A DNA stretch of 9,227 nt from Candidatus Brocadiaceae bacterium (lineage in GTDB: Bacteria > Planctomycetota > Brocadiia > SM23-32): the NCBI GenBank assembly GCA_003551785.1, contig PUNP01000366.1, positions 1 through 9,227 of the forward strand, written 5' to 3'. Position 1 is the first letter of the stretch, and each line of letters opens with the position of its first letter. Positions 1-7,878 of this stretch are shown in pieces. Position numbers and translations under genes: made by a program. A model generated the notes under the pieces. That model was not told where the DNA came from. It did not search any database and saw nothing but the letters and a program-made list of their open reading frames with translations.

Positions 1-96
1 AATGCTGTTTTATCAGAATTCTATAAATGGGCTTATGATATTTTTTCTAATAAACAAAAAATAGAATCAGTAACTAATTGGATTATGGAACAATAA
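1..96 (+). CDS. C-terminal tail of an unrecognised gene (cut by window edge)
   Basis: Frame 1 is open from the first base to a TAA at 94-96 and encodes 31 residues ending in TNWIMEQ. The composition is protein-like (aromatics, mixed charge), and the frame differs from that of the metallo-hydrolase remnant that follows, so it is probably the end of a separate gene entering from the left. I recognise no family. With only 31 codons visible, a chance open frame in AT-rich DNA cannot be excluded. Confidence 0.35.
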   Translation, partial: NAVLSEFYKWAYDIFSNKQKIESVTNWIMEQ

Positions 97-130
97 ACTG
101 GTATTCAAAGATGTGACTGCCGATAGTTGA

Positions 131-442
131 AAAGAACTTGGGGGAAAGAAAGACCTGCAAAAAATTGAAACTGATGGTGGCAACCTTATATATTCGATGT
201 GGTCAGGATATAAAAATCAGGAAACAACAAAGAAATTTCTTGACTGGCTGATAAGCAAAAATTTTGCTGTTCATGATATCCATACCAGCGGACATGCAAA
301 CAGGGAAACATTAAAACAATTGGCAGATGCACTCAACCCAAAATCAATAATACCTGTTCATACCTTCGAGAAGAAGCGCTATAAAGAAGTTTTTGACCAA
401 AAGGTGATTGAAGCGAATGATAATGAAGTGATAGGGATTTGA
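131..442 (+). pseudogene. C-terminal remnant of a beta-CASP / metallo-beta-lactamase-fold hydrolase
   Basis: Immediately after an in-frame TGA (128-130), the frame reads KELGGKKDLQKIETDGGNLI and on through YSMWSGY to a TGA at 440-442. About 100 residues are open. The visible motifs are those at the C-terminal end of RNA-processing metallo-beta-lactamase (RNase J/CPSF-like, beta-CASP) proteins: IHTSGHA, whose His is a metal or active-site residue in the family, followed about 20 residues later by NPKSIIPVHT, with the last conserved His. Complete family members are several hundred residues long and need an N-terminal HxHxDH metal site, which is absent here. The only internal ATG, at 197 (MWSGY), lies within a conserved segment and is not a credible start. 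I infer a decayed or truncated gene, perhaps broken when the restriction operon arrived or rearranged. The alternative is a functional gene with a sequencing error at the TGA, but the upstream sequence does not obviously continue the family. Confidence 0.7.
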
Positions 443-459
443 ATTCGCGAATTGCGAAT
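442..459. terminator. Small palindrome between convergent genes, possible bidirectional terminator or junction scar
   Basis: The 16 bases between the stop of the metallo-hydrolase remnant (440-442) and the stop of hsdR (459-461) are almost entirely symmetric. Bases 442-453 form the perfect 12-bp palindrome AATTCGCGAATT. Alternatively, ATTCGC at 443-448 pairs with GCGAAT at 454-459 around a 5-base loop. The unit GCGAATT is also repeated directly as GCGAATC. The position between converging genes suits a terminator, but the stem is short and no T-run follows on either strand, so it could equally be a scar of the rearrangement that truncated the remnant. Confidence 0.3.
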
Positions 460-3400
460 CATGCACTAGTCATTATGCTTGGATTATCTATCATTCGCCG
501 CATTAAATCGAACATGCCCTGATAATAGGCTTCGTCTTTTGCATAGCGTTTATATTCCTCTACATTTGCTTTACGCCTTTTCAGCATTGTTTCATCCATA
601 ATCCGTTTCAATGCCAGGTCACTGTTTTGTTTGTCTGCATTATCGGCCACTTTCTCCTTGAAATCCGGATGCGCCATTACATTTTTGGCTATGGATATGA
701 ATTTAACTCGTGCTTCTTCAGGAGTTTCTTCCCAGCCTGAATAGAAGCGATCATTAAATGTCCTGATTATTTCATCAAGTGGGTCTTTTTCTTCTTCTCC
801 CCCATGTGCGCTTCTTGGATTTGGGTTTTGCGGGTCCAATTCTGAATCTGAACTATCCAGACCAATGGAATGGTTAACTTTTGTACGTTCTAATCCGTAG
901 GTCGATAAATCTACAGAGTTCAGTAAACCATCAATTAACTCATCTTCTTTGGTTTTTACAATAAGTTTGGGGATTAAGAACTTCAGGAACCAGTATAGTT
1001 TCTCCCAATCCAAGATCTCATAAGTCATGATAGAAGCCATCTGACCATATATTTTAACGAACTGTTTGGCTTTGATTTTAAAATCAGCTTTATCTTTATC
1101 TTCAAGTTCCAGTTCCTGGTTAAATCTGTTGGCAGCAATATCAATAATAGGGCTTAATTGCTGTGCATCAACACCCTCAAAATATTTTATCGTAAAATCT
1201 TCTACTTCGCTCCATTCATAAACACCTAAATCGCCTAATGCGCTTTTTAATTCATGAAGTACGTTTATATCCGTTTCTTTTGTAAGGCTGGTGGATGTAT
1301 AAAACGGATCGAATGCTTCTTTAATATCATCGGTTGAATTAAAGAAATCGAGAATAAACAGGTCTTCAGTTTTCTTACCCAATTTATCAGCAGCACGATT
1401 TAGGCGTGACAAAGCCTGTACAGCCAATACACCTTGCAATTTCTTATCAACATACATGGTGCAAAGTTTAGGTTGGTCAAATCCGGCAAGATATTTATTA
1501 GCAACAACCAAAATGCGATATTCGTCTTCATTAAACTTGTCGCGGGTATCTTTTTCGGCAAAACCGTTTATGTCCGGCTCGGTAAAATCTATGCCATCCA
1601 CCTTTTTTTTCCCTGAAAAGGCAACAACAATTTTAAAAGGACTGCCCTTATCATTTAGGATTTGTTTTAGCGCCCGGTAATATCGAATAGCTGATTCAAT
1701 ATTTTGAGTAACCACCATAGCCTTGCCCTTTGCTTTAAGTATTTTGGTGTTATACACCTTTGTGATAAAATGCTCCATTATGATTTCGGCTTTAGTGGAA
1801 ATTGTCCTTTTATCACGCTCTACAAAAGCACGAAGCTTTTTCTGTGCTTTTTTACTATCAAACAACGGATTTTCCTGAATAGACTTTTCAATTTCATAAT
1901 AGCTCTTGTAGGTGGTATAATTTGCCAGCACATCCAGGATAAAACCTTCCTCTATAGCTTGCTTCATTGAGTACAGGTGAAAGGGTTTAAATGAGCCATC
2001 TTCCTGTTTGTTGCCGAATTTTTCCAACGTAGCGTTTTTTGGTGTCGCAGTAAAAGCCAAATAAGATGCATTGCCCTTCATTTTGCGAGCCTGCATGGCT
2101 TTTAGTATTTTATCCTGCGCATCTTCTTCGTCTTCTTCAATATCAGATTTACCCATGGATTGGTTCATTTTCCCTGCCGCTGTGCCACTTTGAGAACTAT
2201 GGGCTTCATCAATAATTACCGCAAAGGCTTTATCCGACAAATCGGCAATACCGTCAACAATAAAAGGAAATTTCTGAATGGTGGTAATGATGATTTTCTT
2301 GCCTTGTTCCAGGCTGGTTTGCAATTCACGAGAAGAATACGCCGGAGCAATTATGTTTTTTACTTCGGAAAATTCTTTGATGTTTTCCCTTAATTGTTTA
2401 TCAAGCAAACGACGGTCGGTAACTACAATTACCGAATCAAATAATGGTTTGTCAATAGCCTTTGCCCCGCGAGTATTTTGGTTTTCGGGGTAAGTTTCAA
2501 TCAGTTGATAAGCCGCCCATGTTATAGAATTAGATTTACCCGAACCTGCACTGTGCTGAATCAGGTAGGTCTGACCTACACCTTTAGCAGAAGCATCTGC
2601 CAGTATTTTACGTACCACATCCATTTGATGGTAGCGGGGGAAAAACAGGGTGCGTTTGCTTAAAGCATCATTAGGTTTACCATCGAATCGAACAAAATGC
2701 TGAATGATATTGGCTAAGCTTTCACGGGTAAACACTTCTTCCCACAGGTATTCTGTTTTGTGTCCGAATGGATTGGGCGGGTTACCCTTACCGTTGTTAT
2801 GTCCTTTATTGAACGGTAAAAAGAATGAATCTTTCCCGTTTAATTTGGTACACATATACACCTCGTCAGTGTCCACGGCAAAATGCACCAGGCAACGGCC
2901 AAAATTCAACAGGGGCTGGCGGATATCGCGGTCGTATTTGTATTGCCTGATACCGTGCACTTTGGCATTTTGCCCTGTCCAATGATTTTTAAGTTCGAGT
3001 GTTGCAAGTGGTAAACCATTCACAAACACAACCATATCAATTTCTTCCCGCAGGTTTTCCTGATTGTAGCGTACCTGCCGGGTAACACTAAACTCGTTGT
3101 TGTCAAAATTGTCTTTAGCCGTTTGGCTACTACTTTCTAAAGGCATAGGGTACAGCATGGTAAAAAAAGCATCTTCTACTTCCAGTCCCTTTTTGAGAAT
3201 ACGCAATAAGCCATATTTTTTGACCATACGGTCGTAGCGTTCTAGTATTTTCAGTTTCCAATCGGAAGAACGCTGCAGTTTTTCCAGTTCATCCTTTTGG
3301 GTGTTTTCGAGAAAATGCCAAAATCGGGTTTTATCAATGGCATATTTAGGGTCGAAATCAATGGCATTACCCATAAAAAAGCCATTACCGGAGCGGTATA

Positions 3401-3524
3401 GTTCGGTAGGGTCAGCAACCTGACCTTCGGCTTCCTTCAAACTAAGTTCTTCTTGTGTATAGCCTGTCAGTATTTTTTCTATTGCGGCTTCGAGGGCGGC
3501 TTCATTTGTTTGGGATTTATTCAT
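459..3524 (-). CDS. hsdR: Type I restriction endonuclease, R (translocase/nuclease) subunit HsdR
   Basis: HsdR is the motor and nuclease subunit of the HsdR-HsdM-HsdS complex: it translocates DNA using ATP and cuts away from unmethylated target sites. Numbered from the ATG at 3524 (1021 aa), the N-terminal PD-(D/E)xK nuclease has D163 and ELK at 177-179. The helicase core has Walker A HSAGSGKS (324-331), the DEAH box (439-442), TAT motif III (492-494), KYLAGFDQP (677-685) and motif VI QALSRLNR (703-710). The C-terminal part is helical and charged. Length and domain order are normal and all key residues are present, so it looks intact. It is the last gene of the operon. The ATG at 3524 overlaps the upstream stop within ATGAATAA, which suits translational coupling. 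An ATG at 3545 would add seven residues and a longer overlap. Base composition is clearly less AT-rich than the two DUF262 genes before it. Confidence 0.97.
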   Translation of the reverse strand: MNKSQTNEAALEAAIEKILTGYTQEELSLKEAEGQVADPTELYRSGNGFFMGNAIDFDPKYAIDKTRFWHFLENTQKDELEKLQRSSDWKLKILERYDRMVKKYGLLRILKKGLEVEDAFFTMLYPMPLESSSQTAKDNFDNNEFSVTRQVRYNQENLREEIDMVVFVNGLPLATLELKNHWTGQNAKVHGIRQYKYDRDIRQPLLNFGRCLVHFAVDTDEVYMCTKLNGKDSFFLPFNKGHNNGKGNPPNPFGHKTEYLWEEVFTRESLANIIQHFVRFDGKPNDALSKRTLFFPRYHQMDVVRKILADASAKGVGQTYLIQHSAGSGKSNSITWAAYQLIETYPENQNTRGAKAIDKPLFDSVIVVTDRRLLDKQLRENIKEFSEVKNIIAPAYSSRELQTSLEQGKKIIITTIQKFPFIVDGIADLSDKAFAVIIDEAHSSQSGTAAGKMNQSMGKSDIEEDEEDAQDKILKAMQARKMKGNASYLAFTATPKNATLEKFGNKQEDGSFKPFHLYSMKQAIEEGFILDVLANYTTYKSYYEIEKSIQENPLFDSKKAQKKLRAFVERDKRTISTKAEIIMEHFITKVYNTKILKAKGKAMVVTQNIESAIRYYRALKQILNDKGSPFKIVVAFSGKKKVDGIDFTEPDINGFAEKDTRDKFNEDEYRILVVANKYLAGFDQPKLCTMYVDKKLQGVLAVQALSRLNRAADKLGKKTEDLFILDFFNSTDDIKEAFDPFYTSTSLTKETDINVLHELKSALGDLGVYEWSEVEDFTIKYFEGVDAQQLSPIIDIAANRFNQELELEDKDKADFKIKAKQFVKIYGQMASIMTYEILDWEKLYWFLKFLIPKLIVKTKEDELIDGLLNSVDLSTYGLERTKVNHSIGLDSSDSELDPQNPNPRSAHGGEEEKDPLDEIIRTFNDRFYSGWEETPEEARVKFISIAKNVMAHPDFKEKVADNADKQNSDLALKRIMDETMLKRRKANVEEYKRYAKDEAYYQGMFDLMRRMIDNPSIMTSA

Positions 3525-5502
3525 TGAAAGTGGTTTTTGTTTCATTCATGTAAGTATTAATAAGGTTTGTCATTTCTTCATGATGTGCTTCTATTTCTTT
3601 TTTATTCCACTTCTCCATATCGTTTTTTGCATTTTCATTAAAAGACTCAAACATTATTAACTGCTTCAAACTCTCATTTTTATTTTTATTTTTGCAATCA
3701 TTTTTTTTCTGTATTGGCATATTTTTCCCAAAAAACGAATTACTGCTTCTGCTTACTAGGCATAGGTTGCCAAAAGAATCAAGAGTTATCTTTTTTTCTA
3801 TATCATCATTGCCAATTAACTCATTAATTCTTCCTTGTGGAAATAAATGTTCTACTGAAGAACGTTGGACAAATTTAAAATTGATAAATTCATCTTTATT
3901 AGCAAAAATTTTTTCAATATATATTCCTTTATATTCTAAAGGCATTTGTTTTTCTCCCTGAACGATGTCATAATATTTTTCCCATAATATATAATCCAAT
4001 AGGTTAAATAAAAATCTAGGAGTATGAGTTCCTAGGGTAAAAAATTTAATGTTTTCATTTACATTTTTATTGTAATAATTTTCAACATACTCTTTAAGAG
4101 AATCAATAAGAATTTCTTCAATGTTTTCTGCCTTATCAAGAGTTTTTAATATGTGTTGTAACCAATTTTTGTAATTGTTAGTTGTAAATGTTACATGCAT
4201 CATTGATTGCAAAACTCTGGTTTTATGCCTTTTTTCATCATCTTTTATAGACACTTCATAGTAATTATCCTTATTTATGCATTTTCTTAACCTCCAGTTC
4301 CAGTCTTTACCATCTTCATCTTCCTCTTTTCTTTTAATAACAAACCTATCAAACAAAACTCTTAAGCGTAAAAGTTGCTCTATGAAATCTATTGAATCCG
4401 GCAATTTATCCGGATAACCAAAGTCCTGCAACAGAAATTTATCATCTAATCTAATAGTGGATTCAATTTCTAATTTTTCCTTTGATATACTTAATACTTG
4501 CAGTAAAAAATTTGGAAAATCAATAATTGAAGTAAACTCAACCTTGTTTGTCTCTATTTGTTCTTGTTTAAAAACTTTTTCTATCTTAAAATATTTTATT
4601 ATATCTAATATTGAATTACTGTTTGAATCTTTACTTTTATCACTAGTGTTTTCAGCCTTTTCATTTTTTATATGTTTTTCTATAAATTTGCTTATATTCC
4701 CTTGTATCTGTGTGGATGTCCAATCTTCTCCAAAAAGTACACTTCTTTCTGAAGGGTCAAAATTCATTTGTATATGTGAGTTCATAATTGAACAAGCATC
4801 CCATATTTTAGCAAAAGCTTTTTCCTTTGCCAGGCAATTAATTTTTGAAATAAAAGCCGCTTTCAAAATTTCATGCATTTCAAGCTGCTCACCCCTGTTG
4901 TTCATTATTTCAAAATAATGGTTCAAATCAGTATGTTTCGGCAATTCAGCTCTAAATAGCAAAACATTCTTGTAAAAATACTTTATAAAATTATCATAAT
5001 TGTCGGGTTTTATATTTTCAAAAAAATAAGTTTCGATAATGTTTACAGCCTCTAAAATATTTAAGATTCCTATGTCATCTGTGTCAATTTCTTTAATTTT
5101 TTGATATGTCTTAAAATCTTTATGTAATTGGTCTATAACATGCCTTGTTTTTTCGCGTGCTTCAAAATAAAGATTACTATCACTTATATAGTTTTTGCTT
5201 TCACAAAAATTTTTAATTATGGCATTTATTAATGATAATACTGTAAATCTTTGCTGCCCATCAGTTATGACATAGAAGCCTTCGTTTTCTTTTTTAGAAA
5301 CGACCAAAGTTCCAAGATAGTAATTTGAATGGTTTGTGTTGTTTGGTAATGCATTACTCCTTATATCGTCAAGTAATTGTTTTATTTCTGGCTCTTTCCA
5401 CGCAAAGTTTCTTTGGTACAAAGGTATTAAGTACTTCTCCGATTTTAGTAATTCTTTAATATTTGTTTTTTTAACATTTTTGTTTTTTTCGTAACCAGTC
5501 AT
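3517..5502 (-). CDS. DUF262-DUF1524 (GmrSD-like) protein, putative type IV-like restriction enzyme
   Basis: This 661-residue protein has the layout of fused GmrS-GmrD enzymes. The N-terminal DUF262 domain (ParB/Srx-like fold, NTP-using in studied members) shows IPLYQRNFAW (26-35), YYLGTLVV (61-68), DGQQR (81-85) and the NNRGEQL...LKA block (201-215). A helical middle follows, with a polar low-complexity linker at about 280-298. The C-terminal DUF1524/HNH-type nuclease shows SVEHLFPQ (549-556, His552 and Pro555), FGNLCLVS (577-584) with the following N...F...N block, and a closing W...KEIEAHHEEM helix (633-644). Relatives (GmrSD, BrxU, SspE) cleave modified phage DNA, but the modification sensed here cannot be read from the sequence. 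It starts 11 bases after the upstream DUF262 gene and its stop overlaps the hsdR start. The DNA is very AT-rich (8 G+C in 4561-4620). A7 runs near the start codon and an A8 run at 3701-3708 may be prone to slippage. The family call is firm; the target is unknown. Confidence 0.93.
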   Translation of the reverse strand: MTGYEKNKNVKKTNIKELLKSEKYLIPLYQRNFAWKEPEIKQLLDDIRSNALPNNTNHSNYYLGTLVVSKKENEGFYVITDGQQRFTVLSLINAIIKNFCESKNYISDSNLYFEAREKTRHVIDQLHKDFKTYQKIKEIDTDDIGILNILEAVNIIETYFFENIKPDNYDNFIKYFYKNVLLFRAELPKHTDLNHYFEIMNNRGEQLEMHEILKAAFISKINCLAKEKAFAKIWDACSIMNSHIQMNFDPSERSVLFGEDWTSTQIQGNISKFIEKHIKNEKAENTSDKSKDSNSNSILDIIKYFKIEKVFKQEQIETNKVEFTSIIDFPNFLLQVLSISKEKLEIESTIRLDDKFLLQDFGYPDKLPDSIDFIEQLLRLRVLFDRFVIKRKEEDEDGKDWNWRLRKCINKDNYYEVSIKDDEKRHKTRVLQSMMHVTFTTNNYKNWLQHILKTLDKAENIEEILIDSLKEYVENYYNKNVNENIKFFTLGTHTPRFLFNLLDYILWEKYYDIVQGEKQMPLEYKGIYIEKIFANKDEFINFKFVQRSSVEHLFPQGRINELIGNDDIEKKITLDSFGNLCLVSRSSNSFFGKNMPIQKKNDCKNKNKNESLKQLIMFESFNENAKNDMEKWNKKEIEAHHEEMTNLINTYMNETKTTFNE

Positions 5503-5513
5503 TATTCTGTTTT

Positions 5514-6899
5514 TTATGGTTCTAGCTGTTCTAGCTTTTCAATAAATTTCTTGATATTATTCCCATCTTTTATAGAAATATTACCCTTTTGATCTTTAAC
5601 AATTTCAATTTCATTAAGTGGTTTTATTTGACTTCTAAACCATAATATATCAGGTTCGTTCCATTTATCAAGAAAGTTTAATGGCATAAGATGGTCATTT
5701 GCCTTAACTATATTTAAAATAGATTCGTATCGTATCATTTTTTTCTCTAGCCTTTTCTGATATGCCCACCTGTAAAGCTCTTTTGCAAAGTCTTCAAATT
5801 TATCATCGCTTGACCCAAATTTGTCAACATAACACATAAGCATAATCTGATACATTGTTCTTATTCTTCTATCACCTATTCTCCCAGAATAACTATAGTT
5901 AAAGATTCCTATTTTATCACCGTCCAGATCAATAGTATAATTATTCGTAAAGTCAATAATTTTGCTGTATAGTTTCACATAATTATTAACAAATTCAAAA
6001 AATCTTTTTCCATTTACTATCGGTTCATCTAACTGAAAAACTGAACTCATACTATTCTGATGAGCACGCAAAAGATAGGGATATATTTTTCCACTTTGAA
6101 TGATACGAAAAATGTTAATTCCTTTAAAATCATCAACTTTTTCTTTAGTAAAATAATACTCCCAATTCTTTTGCTTCCAGTTTCTAATTCTGAACAAATA
6201 CTTATTTATAACTTCATTTAAAAGTCCCTGGTCTATTGATTCTTCCCAACTCTGCACACATTCTCTCTTTTCTTCATAAGTGTTTTCATACATTTCTCTC
6301 AAATGAAATGCTTTTAGCAAGTCTGCCGGGTCTAAATCTTTACCTCTTGCATTTTGTGAATCAAAAAGCTGAAATGCTTCTGGTATATCATCTAATTCAA
6401 TAACAACAAAAGAGCAATGCTCTAGTAGATAACTTCTTACTTTTTGAGCATCTTCTTTACTTATTGCGTGAAAATATTTCGTGATAAATTCAAAATTGTA
6501 TTTAATATTATTCTTAGAAATTTTATATGGAAATTTCTGTTTTAATAACTCATGAAAGTTTTCTTTTGAAGTTTCTATATTTATTATTCTGTTTAAAACC
6601 TCAAAAATAAGAGAGAGTGTAACTAACCTTTGTTGTCCATCAACAATATTATAGGTTTTATCTTTAACATGAAAAATTATGGACCCTATTCGGTATTCAA
6701 CATTTTCTTCATTTTCAGATCTTTTAGATTCTCTAATGATATCCTCTATTAATTGACGTACATGTTTATTGGCTTTCCACTTATAAGGTCTTTGGTATGT
6801 TGGTATACACAAATCATAACATAATAAATCTTTTATTAATTTGATTTCTGCTTTCGGATATACTTCTTTCTCTTGATGATTGTTAGGATATGAATTCAT
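5514..6899 (-). CDS. DUF262-only protein (GmrS-like), no nuclease domain
   Basis: The gene encodes a 461-residue protein with a complete DUF262 signature: IPTYQRPYKW (32-41), IGSIIF (71-76), DGQQRLVTLSLI (87-98) and FDSQNARGKDLDPADLLKA (179-197). These line up motif for motif with the next gene in the operon. The remaining ~260 residues look helical, with several aromatic and charged stretches. I find no EHxxP/HNH-type DUF1524 motif; the protein ends in a short charged tail (about 425-461). It therefore carries the putative NTP-using and sensing half of GmrSD without a cutting half, and may partner the DUF262-DUF1524 protein encoded 11 bases downstream. Such a partnership is inference from adjacency. 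The ATG at 6899 is 8 bases beyond the stop of the repeat-protein gene. The DNA is strongly AT-rich, like its two neighbours in the insert. The alternative is a diverged nuclease domain that I cannot recognise by eye. Confidence 0.92.
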   Translation of the reverse strand: MNSYPNNHQEKEVYPKAEIKLIKDLLCYDLCIPTYQRPYKWKANKHVRQLIEDIIRESKRSENEENVEYRIGSIIFHVKDKTYNIVDGQQRLVTLSLIFEVLNRIINIETSKENFHELLKQKFPYKISKNNIKYNFEFITKYFHAISKEDAQKVRSYLLEHCSFVVIELDDIPEAFQLFDSQNARGKDLDPADLLKAFHLREMYENTYEEKRECVQSWEESIDQGLLNEVINKYLFRIRNWKQKNWEYYFTKEKVDDFKGINIFRIIQSGKIYPYLLRAHQNSMSSVFQLDEPIVNGKRFFEFVNNYVKLYSKIIDFTNNYTIDLDGDKIGIFNYSYSGRIGDRRIRTMYQIMLMCYVDKFGSSDDKFEDFAKELYRWAYQKRLEKKMIRYESILNIVKANDHLMPLNFLDKWNEPDILWFRSQIKPLNEIEIVKDQKGNISIKDGNNIKKFIEKLEQLEP

Positions 6900-6907
6900 T
6901 GATAAAA

Positions 6908-7858
6908 TTATTTATTATTCATTTTTCCTTTTATTTCGATGTAACGATTATACTCCTCTAAGGCTAAATTAATTGCAAATTTTTCAATTTTTTCAATGCC
7001 TACCCAATATTTTTCATTGTCAGAATAGTACATATTCATAAATATTCTTTCAAAGATTTTAATAAATTTATGTCTGTCAAAATCAATATTATTTCTCGCA
7101 TAATCCCATCCTTTTATATAAGCATGAGCTTTAATTTTTTTATATTCTAAATGTTCTTCATCATCACACAATCCATATCTCCTTTTGGCATCAACCAATT
7201 CAGATGCATAAACATCTGCATACTCAATTGCATATGATTCATCTTTACCTTCAAGAATTGACTTTTCGTATGCAAATGCATAATCTTCAATATATATTTC
7301 GTGGTACTCATCCAATGCAGTTAAATATGCAAATTTTTCTGCATAGATTTCTGTTTTACCTTCTTTAATTAAATCTTTATATGTTTCTGAATAAAGTTTT
7401 GCTCTCTCTTCAGAATCCGGTTTAAAATAAATCTCTCCTGCTTCAACACTTTCAATAAAATATTTTGTAAAACGTTCATCTGCTCCTCTAAGTTCACAAT
7501 ACAATAACAAGTCATTTTGAGCCTGGTCTGGATCTGCATTTTTGGATGCATCATAGCATAAGCCAAGCAGCTGATAATCATCATTATAACACATTGCACG
7601 AGCATATTGCTTACTCCATGCATGACTAAAGCCTTCCTTTCTTTTTTCTAAAAAAAGAACTGCATATTTTTCTCCATACTTTAATATGTGTTTATCAAAA
7701 TCTTCTTCCTGCCAATCGTCGGCACATTCCTCTTCATCTCTCAAATTTTCATCAAGATATCTAATAAATTCTTCGTAGGTTTCTTTATCAAAATTATGCT
7801 TCTTAACAATTCCGCTAAGTACTTCTTTTTTAAAATATTTCTCTATTAATGGTGTCAT
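6908..7858 (-). CDS. Acidic, tyrosine-rich helical-repeat protein of unknown function
   Basis: I do not recognise this family. From the ATG at 7858 it is 316 residues, with about 70 Asp/Glu against about 48 Lys/Arg and around 10% tyrosine; no signal peptide, membrane segment or catalytic motif is evident. It carries a degenerate repeat of the form Y(A/S)xx(Y/F)xxxxxEG(K/F)xxx(Y/W)xxx(Y/F)A. The clearest copies start near residues 65, 156 and 193, with weaker ones near 114 and 239. EGKTEIYAEKFA and EGKDESYAIEYA are the best-matched pair. The pattern suggests paired helices with a turn at the glycine, so a repeat scaffold is likely. An in-frame TTG at 7882 would add eight residues and overlap the hsdS stop as TTGA; I prefer the ATG because TTG starts are rare in this kind of genome, but both are possible. 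It stands between hsdS and the first DUF262 gene, 8 bases from the latter, which makes it a candidate partner, regulator or DNA-mimic protein (inference only). Confidence 0.88.
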   Translation of the reverse strand: MTPLIEKYFKKEVLSGIVKKHNFDKETYEEFIRYLDENLRDEEECADDWQEEDFDKHILKYGEKYAVLFLEKRKEGFSHAWSKQYARAMCYNDDYQLLGLCYDASKNADPDQAQNDLLLYCELRGADERFTKYFIESVEAGEIYFKPDSEERAKLYSETYKDLIKEGKTEIYAEKFAYLTALDEYHEIYIEDYAFAYEKSILEGKDESYAIEYADVYASELVDAKRRYGLCDDEEHLEYKKIKAHAYIKGWDYARNNIDFDRHKFIKIFERIFMNMYYSDNEKYWVGIEKIEKFAINLALEEYNRYIEIKGKMNNK

Positions 7859-7878
7859 AATATATGTTTTTTGTTTTT

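Noticed and set aside
197..442. Stand-alone 81-residue gene starting at the ATG at 197
   Set aside because: Family-like sequence continues upstream of this ATG to the in-frame stop at 128-130, so the ATG is internal to a truncated larger gene.
2704..2985. Plus-strand open frame antisense to hsdR
   Set aside because: The hsdR reading here is continuous and conserved; the antisense frame has no motif and no sensible start region.
4457..4918. 153-codon open frame on the plus strand
   Set aside because: It lies wholly antisense to the strongly supported DUF262-DUF1524 gene; its translation is Ser/Ile/Phe-rich, as expected from the complement of Lys/Asn/Glu-rich AT-biased coding DNA, and has no recognisable motif.
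5514..5700. Possible hidden HNH nuclease at the end of the DUF262-only protein
   Set aside because: The C-terminal residues show no EHxxP motif and no GNLxLL-type block with following Asn; the tail is short and charged.
7369..7623. 84-codon minus-strand frame inside the repeat-protein gene
   Set aside because: It is an alternative frame within a longer, better-supported gene, with Met/Cys/Ile-rich composition and no domain signature.
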